A stretch of DNA of 64,000 nt, from contig NC_134958.1 in the NCBI RefSeq assembly GCF_965638725.1, forward strand, positions 15,317,464 to 15,381,463, read 5' to 3'. The notes beneath the pieces were generated by a model. It had not been told where the DNA came from. It was given only the letters and a program-made list of their open reading frames with translations, and ran no database searches. Position numbers and translations under genes: made by a program. This DNA is from Aptenodytes patagonicus. Lineage: Eukaryota; Chordata; Aves; Sphenisciformes; Spheniscidae. The stretch's first letter is position 1; every line of letters starts with the position of its first letter. Below are positions 45,838-57,500 of the stretch, piece after piece.

Positions 45838-46152
45838 CACGTGGCTGCTGTCAAATACTGAGCGCGCGCCCAGCGCCTCGCGGCGGAGTGGCGTTACGTG
45901 TGACGACAGGGCGGTGCCGGTCTCGCTTGTGATTGGTTAGAAGCCCCGAAGGCTTTTTTGCCGCCATTGGCTGGCGGCCGGCTTGGGGCGGGACCGGCCG
46001 CGACAGCGGCGGGTAGGAAGAGAAGGCTAACCGAGCGGCGGTTGTGGGCGGGGCTTGTGGTGACGCGGTCGCTGGCGGCAGCCAATGAGCGCGTCCGGGA
46101 GGCGAGTTTGAATCGGCGGAGCGAGCGGTGGGCGCAGAGCGGAGCTGCCGCC
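45838..46152 (+). promoter_or_regulatory. PRC1: PRC1 promoter with CCAAT boxes and a CHR element
   Basis: Three NF-Y-type CCAAT boxes are present: inverted ATTGG at 45,932-45,936 and 45,966-45,970, and direct CCAAT at 46,082-46,086. A TTTGAA at 46,107-46,112, 21 bp after the last CCAAT and 41 bp before the start codon, matches the cell-cycle genes homology region (CHR) bound by MuvB complexes. A GC-rich block just before it could act as a weak CDE. A CACGTG E-box lies at 45,838-45,843. This is the architecture known for G2/M genes repressed by DREAM and activated by B-MYB/FOXM1, which fits PRC1. Occupancy is inferred. Confidence 0.7.
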
Positions 46153-49100
46153 ATGAGGAAGAGGTGCGGGGCGGCGGCGGGGGGACCCGGGACGGGGGAT
46201 GGGGGGCGGTGACGAGGACCCGGGCAGGGGGGCGGGCGGCGGGGACCCGGGCAGGGGGACGGGGGCGGCGGGGATCTGGGCAGGGGGGCGGGCGGCCAGC
46301 GGCGGCGGCTGCCGCTGCTGGTGATGATGATGATGGCCGACGGGCTCCGGTGCCCTCAGTGAGGTGCTGGCGGCCGAGGCCGTGTCGTGCCTGAACCGAG
46401 CCATGGCGGCGCTGCGGGACATCTGGGAGGAGATCGGCATCCCCGAGGAGCAGCGCCTGGAGCGCACCGACGTCGTGAAGAAGCACATCAAGGTGGGGGG
46501 GGAGCGGCGGCGGGGGCGGGGGGTCTGTCGCTGGGCCTGCGGCTGCAGCGACAGCCCCGCGGCCAGGGCAGCTCGGCGTGAGCTCGCCCAGAAGCGCTCT
46601 CTCGGGGCCCCTGGGCCAGGCTGCGAGTAGGGGGCCGGCCAGGTCTAGCGGGAGCACCCGGAGCTCCCTGCCCGGGTCGGGAATGCCCGGGAATATCACT
46701 GCGCCTCTGCCCTTGCCCCATACTGCCCGGTCCTGCTGGGCACACCGCGCTGCCTGCTCCTTCTTCTGGTCTTTTCTTCGCTTGGCCCCAGTAGTAGTTC
46801 TCTAGCTGTGGTCCTACTGGCCTGCCTGGTCTCCCTGCGTGTTCCTTTCTCGCTCTCCATCCCCATGGCCTGCCTCTCTAACTGCTCCTGTGCTGCAGAG
46901 TCTCCTGGACATGATGGTCGCTGAGGAGGAGAGCCTGAAGGAACGCCTCTTGAAGAGCATTGCCCTGTGTCGGAAGGAGCTTGACACCCTCTGCAGGGAG
47001 CTCCAGCTGGACCCCTGTGAGGTAAGGTGTTGCTTTTCACTCCTAGGATCCTGCTGGCAACAGTCTTCTGCTGCCTGGCCTCTGCCCAGGTGTCTCAGTG
47101 AGGCTGGAGCTCACAAGGCAAGCATCTGTTCAAAGTCACTTTTCCTGATGCTTGGTAGAGCCAAAGGCTTTGTGGCTCCTCACAGTTTGGGCACTGGGAG
47201 ATGATAGTGAGGAGGCCAGGTGTCTTGCAGCATCTCATTTTGTGTGTTGCTGCTGCATTTGCACCTTCCTGGGGAACATCTTGCTCAGAACTAGGGCTTG
47301 TGTCCCAGGTCTCCATTTAAGAAGCCTTAAATATATGAATCAGGTCTGCAAGAGTTGTGGAAAAGAGACCTGATTTCTGGACTCTTCTAGGCAGAGGAAG
47401 AAAGTACCATTCTACAGATGGAGAAGAATTTGCGCACCCGTGTGGAAGTGATGTTAAAGCAGAAAAGGGACAGGAAGCAGGAGCTGAAAACCCTGCAAGA
47501 ACAAGATCGAGACTTGTGCGATATCCTCTGCACAACCCCGTTCTGCATCGACAGCAATGCCGTGCCCAGCCTGGAGGACCTGGATCGTTACAGGCGCCAC
47601 TTGGCCTCCCTGGCCGCCGAGAAGGTAAGCGGAGAGGGGGTGAGGATCTCGCCAAGGGTGGCACACAAGGTGCTCGCTGGTTTCTAATGCCGGTCGTCAC
47701 CTCCAGGAGCAAAGGCGAGAAGAGTTTGTCAGCAGCAAGCGGCAAATCATCCTCCTCATGGAGGAGCTGGACCACACTCCAGACACAAGCTTTGAGCGGG
47801 ACGTGGTGTGCGAGGACGAGGAAGCCTTCTGTTTGTCCATGGACAATATTGCTGCCCTCCAGAATCTGCTGCAGCAGGTATGTTGGCACACTGAGGCAGC
47901 GTTGCTTGCTGTGGAGGCTGTCGATAGGTCCTAGCAGCGGTTGGCATCGTGATGTGAAGAGCAACTGCTCAGTTTTCAGCAAGCCTGTGTGTTAGAACAT
48001 CCTTTCAGGAGCTTTTGCAAGGAGATCTTGAAGATGAGCTTTGCTAGGTGCAGTAGAGCAAATGGCCTATTCGTGCCCTTCGGGGCCAGGCTGTGCTGGC
48101 GCTGACCCTGTGTTCTCCCTCCTGTAGCTGGAAGCCCGGCAATCCCTGAATGAAGCTGTGTGCACAGAGCTGCGCTCCAGAATCGTTGCACTTTGGGAAA
48201 GGCTGCAGGTTCCTGTGGAGGAGAGAGAGTCTTCTGCGGTGCATGTGACTGGGTCCAGAGCCAAAATCAGGAAAGCTGTAAGAACCATCCTGTGCCCTTG
48301 GAAGGGGAGGGCTGGGGAGCAGCAGCTCTGGGTTTCGCACTCCTGTTTGCTCAGCCGGAGTGGAGAAGCTGCTTCCGGCAGCCAGGTGCGAGGTGAGCAG
48401 GCCAAATCCTGCCCTCGCGGGTGGAGGAGCTGGGAGTTGGTGCTGGCGACTGCCTCATCTTAGAAAGTGGCTTATGCAGAAGATAAATCCTGTTCTGCTC
48501 CTCTTCTTCTCATGCTGTCTTCTCTGAGTCTGTGCTCTGATCTTGTTGGCAGCTGCAGTTGGAAGTGGACCATCTGGAGGAGCTGAAGCTGCAGAACATG
48601 AAATCTGTGATTCAGGCAATCCGGGCAGAGCTGGCTGACTACTGGGACAAATGCTTCTACAGTCAGGAGCAGAGGGAAGGCTTCAGCCCCTATTACGATG
48701 GTGGGTGCTGGCTCTTCCTGCCATTGACTCCCTGTGGGAGCTGTAGGCTGCCTGCTGGCAGGCCAGCTGCCGAGAAGGGCTGCCCTCAGCTCGCAGAGGT
48801 GTGGGGAATCCCGGTTGCCTCCTGAACGTGCTGTTGTATCCTCTCCAGAGGACTATACAGAGACCCTGCTCGAGCTCCATGATGCTGAGGTGGGGAAGAT
48901 GAAGAGCTACTACGAAACACACAAAGATCTGTTTGAGGCTGTCCGGAAATGGGAGGAGAACTGGAAGCTGTTCCTGGAGCTGGAGGTATTGTCTGGGCAG
49001 GAACGTGCTCCTCCTGGCTCAGTGCTAGGTCACCAGGCAGTGCGCACCTCCGCTCCCATGTGCAAAGTGCTGTTGGGAAAGACCAGGGAGGCAGTAGGAA

Positions 49101-52100
49101 ACCACGGTGGGTCGGTGAGGGGATGGGGTGCTGTATCTAGAGCACTGATGTGGTTTGTGATGGGGGGGCTGCGCAGCAGGGATGGCTTCCTCCAGGGTCT
49201 ATATCCTGTGGGGTGTATGTTGGGCTGTGAGACTGGGTGGTGTGTTTGGTTCTCTCCTGACCTCCCTTCTGTGCTAGAGGAAAGCAACTGACCCCAGTCG
49301 CTTCGCCAACCGTGGGGGGAATCTGCTGAAAGAAGAGAAGCAGCGAGCAAAGCTGCAGAAGACGCTTTCCAAGGTAGGTTCAGCCCTGGAGGAGAAGCTG
49401 TAGTCCCAGATAGGCCTGTGTAGCACTGACTGAGGAGAAGCGCAGCACTTAAAGCCAGCAAGGGATATCTCTGGGCTTGGAGAAGCCCATGTTCAGGAGG
49501 GCAGCCTCTCTACACTGCCCTTGTGTCCTCATCAGCTGCAGGAGGAGCTGGAGAGCAGGGTCCAGGCCTGGGAGCAGGAGCGCGAGGGGATTTTCCTGGT
49601 GAAGGGGCAGCAGTTCATGGAGTATGTGATGGAGCAGTGGCAGCTGTACCGCCTGGAGAAAGAGAAGGAGAAACAGGAGCGGGTGAGTGCGAAGCTGAGC
49701 GTGCTGCCTCCTGGCCTGGAGGAGCCTCTGCTGCATTGAACGGGTAGGGGGAGCTGCCCCACCAGCTGCTGCCCGGGGCTCTCGCGCACACTCTGCCTGG
49801 ACGTGGCTCTGCATGCCACCTTTCTGCTCATGCAGTCACCTTTCTTTGAGAGCGGGACTGGTGTCCATTGCTATGGATGTCTGTCCGTGTTGAGCCCCTT
49901 TCCTGGCCCCAGCTTGCCAGAACTGCAGCTTGGTTCTGGATGCCTGTAAATCTCTGTTGAAATACCTGCTGTTTGGCAGTGCCACAGACTGGCTGCCAGG
50001 GTATTTGCCTGCTGGCAGAAGCCTGCCCTTCCCCTGGCACCATGTGGCAAGCAGGCGCTCCGCAGCTCTGTGCGGCCGGCTCTGCACTGTTCCTCTGCTC
50101 GGGTTTGTAAGTGCAGATCTCTCACACAGCACCTGAAGAAAAGCCGCCAGATTGAGACAGAGATGATGTATGGAAGCACCCCACGGACACCCATAAAGCG
50201 GCGAGTGCTTGGCCCCCACACACCTGGCAAAGTAAGGAAGGTAAACTGTCTGTGCAAAGCAGCATAGATGTGCTGGGACCCTGCCGCGAGCTGAGCACTG
50301 TCACTAGGCTAGAGCCCTGCCTTTTCTCGGGCTGGCCTCGGTCCCACGCAGAGATGCAGGGAGGGTTTGGGGTGCTGCGGCAGCGTAATGGAAGCAGGGA
50401 AAGGGCCCAGGCTGTGGGCACCTCTGTTCTCCCTGGGGACAATCAAGCCTGTTGTACTGTGGTGCTCTGGAGGCAGAAGGCTCTGTGCAGCCGTCAGCTT
50501 CCTCCCCGTGTGACGTGTGCTCTGCTTTTCCCCTCAGCTCAACGGCACTTCCATCTCCAGTGCCACACCCAACAGCACTGTTCGTTCTGCTTTTGGGGGA
50601 ACCATCTACCACTCGCCAACATCTCGGTTGCCACCTTCCGGAGGGAAGGTAAGAGCTTTCCAGGGAGTCCCTGCCCAGCAGAGTGGGCTGGGGAGGAGGT
50701 GGGTGAGCTCTGACTGCTGTGTCGTGCTGTGTGTCGCTGCCTCCCCTGCCAAGCTCCTGGGGTGCAAAAGCCCCTGTTTTTCCATAGCCTGCTGTGTTGG
50801 GCTGCCGCAATCCTGGCAGGATATTTCTGGGACTTGAGGGAGTAGGAGGGTAGTAGCAGCATTCAGGAAGTCTTCCTTCCAGCCCAGATTTCTAGCATAC
50901 CTCTGTTCCTCTGTGCTGAGCCTGCAGCTTGGGGGACCTCTAAAACGTGGCTGTGTTGCTGTATGTTTCCGGGATTAGAATTGAGCCCTAGGCCATGGAG
51001 GGCTCCTGGAGCTTGAAACCACTGCCTGTCGCTCTGCGGTAACAGAGTAAAGCTAGCGCAGCTCTCCTAGCTCTGCCTCATTCTTGTGTCCCATCTAACT
51101 GTCACTTCTTCCCGTAGTTTGGCCAGGCTCGGACCCCCAGCCGCGTGGCTGCGAAGCCCCCCCGTCCTGGACACAGGGAGCGGAACAAGGAGAACGTGTC
51201 CCAGCTGAATGGAACCACCCTGAGCGGTGGGTGCACCCCCACAGCCCCTGTCCAGCGTAACCACAGCGTTAATTCTGTTGCCAGCACCTATTCTGAGTTT
51301 GCGGTAATTCACCTCTTCTAAACCCACCTCCCCTCACTGGGCAGCACAGGGGGTGTGCTCCCCCCCTCCCAGAGCACCCCATGGGGCTGCAGCTCTGCAC
51401 AGTCCTCCTGGTGTCCCCACGCAGAGCGGCTGTTCCTGCCAGTGCCTGTGGCAGCAGATCTGTTGGCTCTACATCAAGAACTTAAAATTGAGGTTTGGTG
51501 GCTGAGGCCAAGTACTGCTCATGTCACACAAAGGCCCTGAGCAGCCCAGTGGGGAACAGACACAACCGCAAGAGAAATGCTGATGTCAGGGGCACCTCCC
51601 AGCCCCATGCAGGGGCAAAGCCATACATGGCCCAGGCCCCCTGGAACAGCCCTGCTGCAGCGATGCAGCCGCTCTCCCAGGGTGAGTCTGTCTCCAGCTG
51701 CTTGAGCAAAGTCTCCCCCCCACCCCCAAGGTCTGAGTCACTTGATGCAGTGTGTCCTGAGGGTGGTGATGCTGTCCAGCCTCTCCAGGGGCTGCAGCAT
51801 GGTGGCCCAGGCAGCTGGCAGCAGCAGCGCTCTCGCTGTCCTAACCCAGGCAGTGGGAGAGGGGAGTGAGGGTCTCCTGACCCCCCCAGGCAGGGGAAGC
51901 CTTTTCTGGCTGCTGGCACAGACTCGTCCGTCGCATGTTCACGCGGGACTCTGCTTGCTGTCCCGCCTGAGCTGAGCCTGCAAATGGACCCTGGCGTCTG
52001 TCCCACCTTTTCCGCTGGTTTCTGTGGTGTGCTGGGTGAGCAAAAGCTGGGGAGCTGCCCAGCTCCTGAAGAAGGTGCTCTCTGCTGATGGGCAGGGCTT

Positions 52101-52877
52101 TGCTGTCTCTGGCTGGCTGGAGGTCCCTTAGTGCCCTCTGTCCCTCCGTTAGGATGGGCCGAGTCCAAGCTTTAACATCTTCTGACGCTAGACAGCCACG
52201 AGCATCCCTTCCTTGTGGCAGTTAAGCCTGCGTGTGGAGTGCCCTGTGTGCCCCTGGGGATGTGGTGAGGTTTTGCCTGCAGCTGGGCTGTGATCCCTGG
52301 CTTGTGCACAGCCTCAGGGCAGGGAGGGTGCTGGTTCGTGATGGAGGCAGACTCCTGCTAGGTGTTCCCTTCCTCCAGCAGCTGGGCATGGCCGTCCCTG
52401 TCCTCCTGCTTCCCTCCCCTTTGCTGAGGGGCAGCCTGTTTGCTTTCCGCTGACCTAGCAGAGCACTTCCCAGGACAGACAGCCTGCCTGCTGCCAGCTG
52501 CAGGAGGGAGGGATGCAGTTCCCAGCCTGGGGCTACTTGGGCAACAGGTACCCCTGCTTCTGGGAGGCTAGCTGGCTCCGAGTTTTCTCAGCTACTTGAT
52601 GCTAAGGCTTTCCTGCCCTCTTCTGAAGCAAGAGGGGGTGGGGAGCCCAAACAAGCAAGCAGGAGCAGCTTGGCCTGCCCTTCTTGCTGGCCTGGAGCTG
52701 TTCCTGCTTTCCCACAAAGCCATGAAGCAACAGCTCTGCCCCTGCTGCCATCTGCGCAGCTGCCCCCTCATATCCATCTCCTGCTTCTTGTTTCCACAGC
52801 GCGAACTTTCAAAGGCTTCCAGGTCTGACAGTAGCTCCCGTGTCCTGAACTCCACCACCACCACTGCCTTCTGCTGA
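46153..52877 (+). CDS. PRC1: Protein regulator of cytokinesis 1
   Basis: Exons 46153-46163, 46360-46492, 46899-47021, 47391-47624, 47707-47877, 48128-48277, 48553-48700, 48849-48985, 49278-49373, 49536-49682, 50130-50240, 50538-50648, 51118-51303 and 52800-52877 give 611 aa (human 620). PRC1 is the MAP65-family crosslinker that bundles antiparallel microtubules at the spindle midzone and recruits KIF4A. The N-terminal helical rod (IWEEIGIPEEQR, LLDMMVAEEESLKERL) is followed by the spectrin-like microtubule-binding domain (NRGGNLLKEEKQRAKLQK) and a basic, disordered tail with Cdk-type sites (STPRTPIKRR, GPHTPGK) and a KEN motif (ERNKENVS). The first exon carries only 11 coding bases. No equivalent of the short mammalian exon before RELSKAS is evident in the 51,304-52,799 intron. 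Confidence 0.97.
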
Positions 52878-53125
52878 GGTGCTGCCTGCCAGGCTCCAGC
52901 TGCTCGTAGTTGTAGTGAGTCGCTGCTCCAGCAGGGCGTTACGCAGCTCCCCCTGCACCCAAAGCATCCGTGCTGTAGGGTTAACTTTTACCTGGGTCCC
53001 AGGCGTTACTCCAACAAGCCTGGCTCTCTGTGGGGTGGGGGGGGGTCCTGCCTGCCAGGGTAGGGCATGAAAGGGGCACTTTTAGAAACTTGCTTTTATT
53101 TGGGGAATTCTTGTAAATGTTTGCG

Positions 53126-53131
53126 ATTAAA
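53126..53131 (+). promoter_or_regulatory. PRC1: PRC1 proximal poly(A) signal (ATTAAA)
   Basis: ATTAAA lies about 250 bp after the PRC1 stop codon in an A/T-rich context. A distal AATAAA is at 54,250-54,255. Confidence 0.65.
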
Positions 53132-53981
53132 GATTTGAGTACACGGTCGTGTTAGGGTAGTGCAGCAGTGGGTGCTAGCTCCTGCCGCAGCCTGGCTGGC
53201 TGGGGTGAGCGTTGGTGCTCAGTCACAGGGGCTCTGCCTTGCTGAGCATGCTCTGGGACAGACAGAATCTATTTGAGAGCACCAGCTTTGGTGCCTTTTG
53301 TCACAGGCTTTTTTCCCCTCCGTTGCTGTAGCTATTGTCCGTCAGTATCTTCCTTTCTCAACACCACAGCAGGCTTGTTTCTTTTAGTGGGGGCTTGCTT
53401 TAGCTGAGGTTCCCTTAGCAGCAGGCTTTGCTTGACCCCGGAGCGCTGGGCTCACCCCCTGCTGCAGGCTGGGCGCAGTGCTGAGGGTCTTGTCTCTCCC
53501 ACGCCAGCTGCAAGCTGGAGGTCCCTGGGAGGGAGCAGCGGGGCGCTTCACGGGAGGCAAGCCTGACCAGGCACCTTCCTGGAGCCCTGATGGCCGTACA
53601 ACTTGTACCCTGCTGCTCGCTCTGCTCCATCCCCAAGCTGTGGAGGGGCAGAGCCTGCGGCAGGGAGTGCCTGAGCATGTGTTACTAGCAAGGAAGCGAG
53701 CTGCAGTGGGACAAGGCCGCCTTCCCTGCCCTCGGGAAGGGGTGCAGCTTGTCCTGCCCCTGGGACCTGCTCTGCACCATCCAGCGCTGCCTGCTGCTGT
53801 TCTTCACCCTTCGCTCCGGCAGAGGACAGCAAGCCCAGTGCTTTGGTGGTACAGCACAGCCCTGGGCACGGCACGGGGGGCCTGTTTGCACTTTTGTTAA
53901 CAAAGCTCTGTATTCATGTGTCTGTCCCTGATCGTGACTAATTTGCACCTTGTTATCACTACAGTCCCCCACTTGCTGTTA

Positions 53982-53987
53982 TTTATT
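53982..53987 (-). promoter_or_regulatory. RCCD1: RCCD1 poly(A) signal candidate (AATAAA)
   Basis: TTTATT on the plus strand reads AATAAA on the RCCD1 strand, about 525 bp past its stop codon. Its use would make the RCCD1 3' UTR overlap a long PRC1 3' UTR. Confidence 0.5.
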
Positions 53988-54249
53988 CTCCAGGTTCTGT
54001 CCCCTTGCTCTGTAACTCTGTATATACTGTTATTGGGAATAATACATATATGTGTATATAGCTGCCACTGTTTGTGTGTCTGTGGGGTGACCAAAGGCTC
54101 CCCTGGGGTGGCCTTGCTGCTGGGGGGGGGGGGGGAGGGTCAGGCATGGCTTTAAGCCAGGGCTGGCTCCAGAGGGGCCAGGGGGAGCTGGGAATGTCCT
54201 TTGTACTCAACATGAAGCACCACCACAGCCATTATGGAAAAGTAGATGT

Positions 54250-54255
54250 AATAAA
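54250..54255 (+). promoter_or_regulatory. PRC1: PRC1 distal poly(A) signal candidate (AATAAA)
   Basis: AATAAA about 1.37 kb after the PRC1 stop codon. The preceding 300 bp are A/T-rich and UTR-like, which supports a long 3' UTR isoform reaching to within 260 bp of the RCCD1 stop codon. Confidence 0.5.
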
Positions 54256-54512
54256 TGTGTAGAGAGTCCTTCCCCTGGTTGTCTTTAGCACTTGTGCAGC
54301 TGTAGCCCGGGCAGGCTCAGGCGCTAGCCCCTAGCTCCAGTGTGTTGGTTCAGTTCATTGTGGGCTAAACCCGGTCAGGTCCTGTATTGGGGGGCTGCCT
54401 GCCCCCCTCCAAGGGCAGAGTGGGGCTGGTCCTGGCAGCAGGCGCACGGGAGCAGAGCTTGCCTGTGTCTTCCTCACTGCAGGCAGCTGTGGTGGGGGGG
54501 GCTGCAGGGCCC

Positions 54513-57500
54513 TCATGGCTCCAGCACACACACGTAGGTGGTCCAGGGCCCGCACACCACCTCCTCTGCCTGCAGCCCCTCGGCTACCAGGTACTCGACG
54601 CGGCGTGGCTGGTCAGAGCTGGCATTGTCCCCGTGTCCCAGCTGCCCGTATTTACCTGCAGACACAACAGTTGTGCCACGATGTGGCCCTGGGGCCTCTG
54701 CCCTCACAGGGCGATGGCTCTCCAGGCATTTGGGGGGGAGGGAGGAAATGTGAGAGCACCCCTGTACGAACAGCTCCAGCCAGGAACCCGTGGAAGTGCT
54801 CTGCTATGAAACCTCACAGTGATAAAATAAATCATTATACAAGTAACAGCAGCCAATGGTAAGGGAGCAGAAAACAAAAGCTGGTCCTGGGGGGTGTTGT
54901 ACCATCCCAGAGCAAAGGACTCACTTACCCCAGCCCCAGGTGTAGAGCTCGCCGCCTCCTGCAAAGGGGACAGCACCCGTCAGCCAGCACCCGCACTGCA
55001 GCACAGGGGGCTGCCGGCCTCTGGCCTCTGCCCCACCAGGTCCCGGTGAGCCCCGGCCCCTGTCAGCCGCCCCTGCCCCGCTCCCGGGCAGCACCGAAAG
55101 CAGGGGTGCTGCCCGCCGCCCCGCCGGCGAGAGCCAGGTACTCACGTGTGACAATGGCCGTGTGCCGAGACCCACAGCTGACCTTGCTGACTTCCAGATC
55201 CTGGGGCAGATCCAGCAACGCTGGGAACGCTTGGATGGAAATGAATGCGGAGTCCTCGGCAGCCGGCTGCTCCTGGTGGGGTGTCAGCTCAGTGTCCCCT
55301 GGGGAAGAGCCGACCCTCAGCTCCCGGGAGTGACCGGGCCCTGCCAGGCTCGAACCGCACTGGCCCCGCACTGAGCTGCCGGCATTGCCTGCGGCTGTGT
55401 GGGGACCCAGCACCACCCACTGTCCCGGCCAGCAGCACCCTCACCTGCACCCGTGTCCTCATCCTGTGCCCGCTCTTCTGCCAGCGCTTTGGAGGGCAGG
55501 GCCAGCTGGCCCGACTCGTTCCAGCCCCACACATAGAGGTCTCCTGCCTCTGCAGGGGGTGGGAGCGCATCAGGGGTGGCCCTGGAGCAGAGCTCAGCCC
55601 TCAGCCCCCGTTGGCGGCAGCGGCTGGGTGCTCCGGGGGCACCAGCACCGACCACACACGGCACAGTGCTGTGCGCTGGGCTCCCCCAGGACCAGGGGCG
55701 TGGGGTAACTGCGACGTGGGGGACTAGTCCTGCGGGGCCCGTGTGCTGCTGCTGGCCACGCCTCCCACCCCCAGAATGGCCCCTCACCACTAACACTGGC
55801 CGAATGCCACCCGCCGGCCGCCACTGCCTGCATCGGCATGCCGGCCAACGCCTCCACCAGCCGCGGCTGCAGCTCTGACTCCAGGCTCCCGTGGCCGAGC
55901 TGCCCGTGCCTGCAGGGAGACACACACGGACAGACAGACAGACACCTCCCACACCCCACTGCCCTCCAGCCCTCGTGCCTCCCTGTCCCACTGTGAGCCT
56001 GTGGTCCTGACCGAGTCCCTCCTGCCTGCTGCTGCCCGTGCTGCTGCCACTGACCCAGCCCCCCCAGCCCCCGCACCGGGGCCGTGTCCCAAAGGCGAGG
56101 GATGCGGCAGGGGCACAGGGCCCAGCCAGGGGGGTGGAGGGGTGGGAAGAAGGGTGCCCCTGCACCCCGGTGCCAGGCCACGTGGGAGGCTGGCGGGGGC
56201 TCGGTGGCCCTGGTGCCCAGCAGGCCGGGTGGTCGGGTTGCAGCACGCAAGGCTGTAATTCAGTAGCAGCTGCACAATGCACGAGACAAGAGTCTGTCTT
56301 GTCGTGCAATCACTGTGCAACGGTGCAGCGAATGACACAACTCTGAAAATTAATGTGTTTACAAGTTAGTCCATTGATCATCTAATTGATTGCTGAGCTT
56401 ATTTGGGCCCTGCTGAGCCAGCAATCAACAGCGCAGTGTCGGCATCAGTTTGGCCCCAAGCCTGAAAGTGAAAGCAGGGGATCCCCTGAGGGGACAAGTT
56501 TGGGCTCATCGGGGGGGGGGGGGGGGGGTTGGGGGGGGTGGCACCAGCCTCCACGATGAGCGGTTCACATGGCGGGCACACGAAGGAGGGCAGGCCCGTG
56601 TGGGCTACGTGGGGCAGGACCTGGACCCACACGCTGAGGTGTGCGAAATCCTCCCTGCGTGGGCGAGCTGTGCCCCCACGGGTGCTGCCAGCAGCACTAA
56701 GCACCAATGGCCCTGGGGCGGGACGGGTAGTGCCAGCCACGGCGCAGGAGAAGGCGAAGGCAAGGAGGCGCACACAGCTCCCGGCACCGTTCAGGCTGGC
56801 AGAGCCTGAGCTGCTGAAGGAATAACCACATCTGAGGGGAAGAGGTGACTCCAGAAATAGGGAAAAGCCGAGCGCCGGCGGGAGGGCAACGCCCAGCACA
56901 GGGCATCCCGCGCACAGGACCAGAACGCTGACAGCCCAGTTACAGACTGCGGGGGGGGGGGGGGGTTGGTGGTGAGCAAGTGGAAGATAAAGCACCAGTG
57001 GCTTTAATTGTCAAAGCTGTTGCAAAAGCAGAAAGAGTTGGAAGGGGCTGTAAAGGTAAAATAAACAGCTCAGCAGCACATAGCAGATGACTGTAGTGTT
57101 GAGTCCTGGGGATCATCAAAGTGTCGGAACAGAATGCCAAAAACTGTGCTAATGCAACAACAGTGGAAAGACCTATGGCTTTTCTTCACGGGGATATCTG
57201 CAGAAGACCAAGGCGAAGAGATGCACCCAGCAGGGCTGAGAGCGGGGCTGGTTCCTGGCTGGCCCCCAAGCACAGCTGCAGGCACCGAGCAGTGGCTCCG
57301 AGAGCCGACGGGCAGGGAAGGATCTGCAGCAGCGAGGAAAGGCGCTCTGGGCACTCTCTACCCGAGCAGGCGAAGGCAACTACAGCCTATAGTAAGAAAG
57401 GGGCTACGAAAGCTTAGGCGGGGCCAGCACCTAGCAGTTATACAGAAGAGCTATAACACTGCGGGACACGGCACTGGGACGTGTTAGAGGATTCTCAGCC

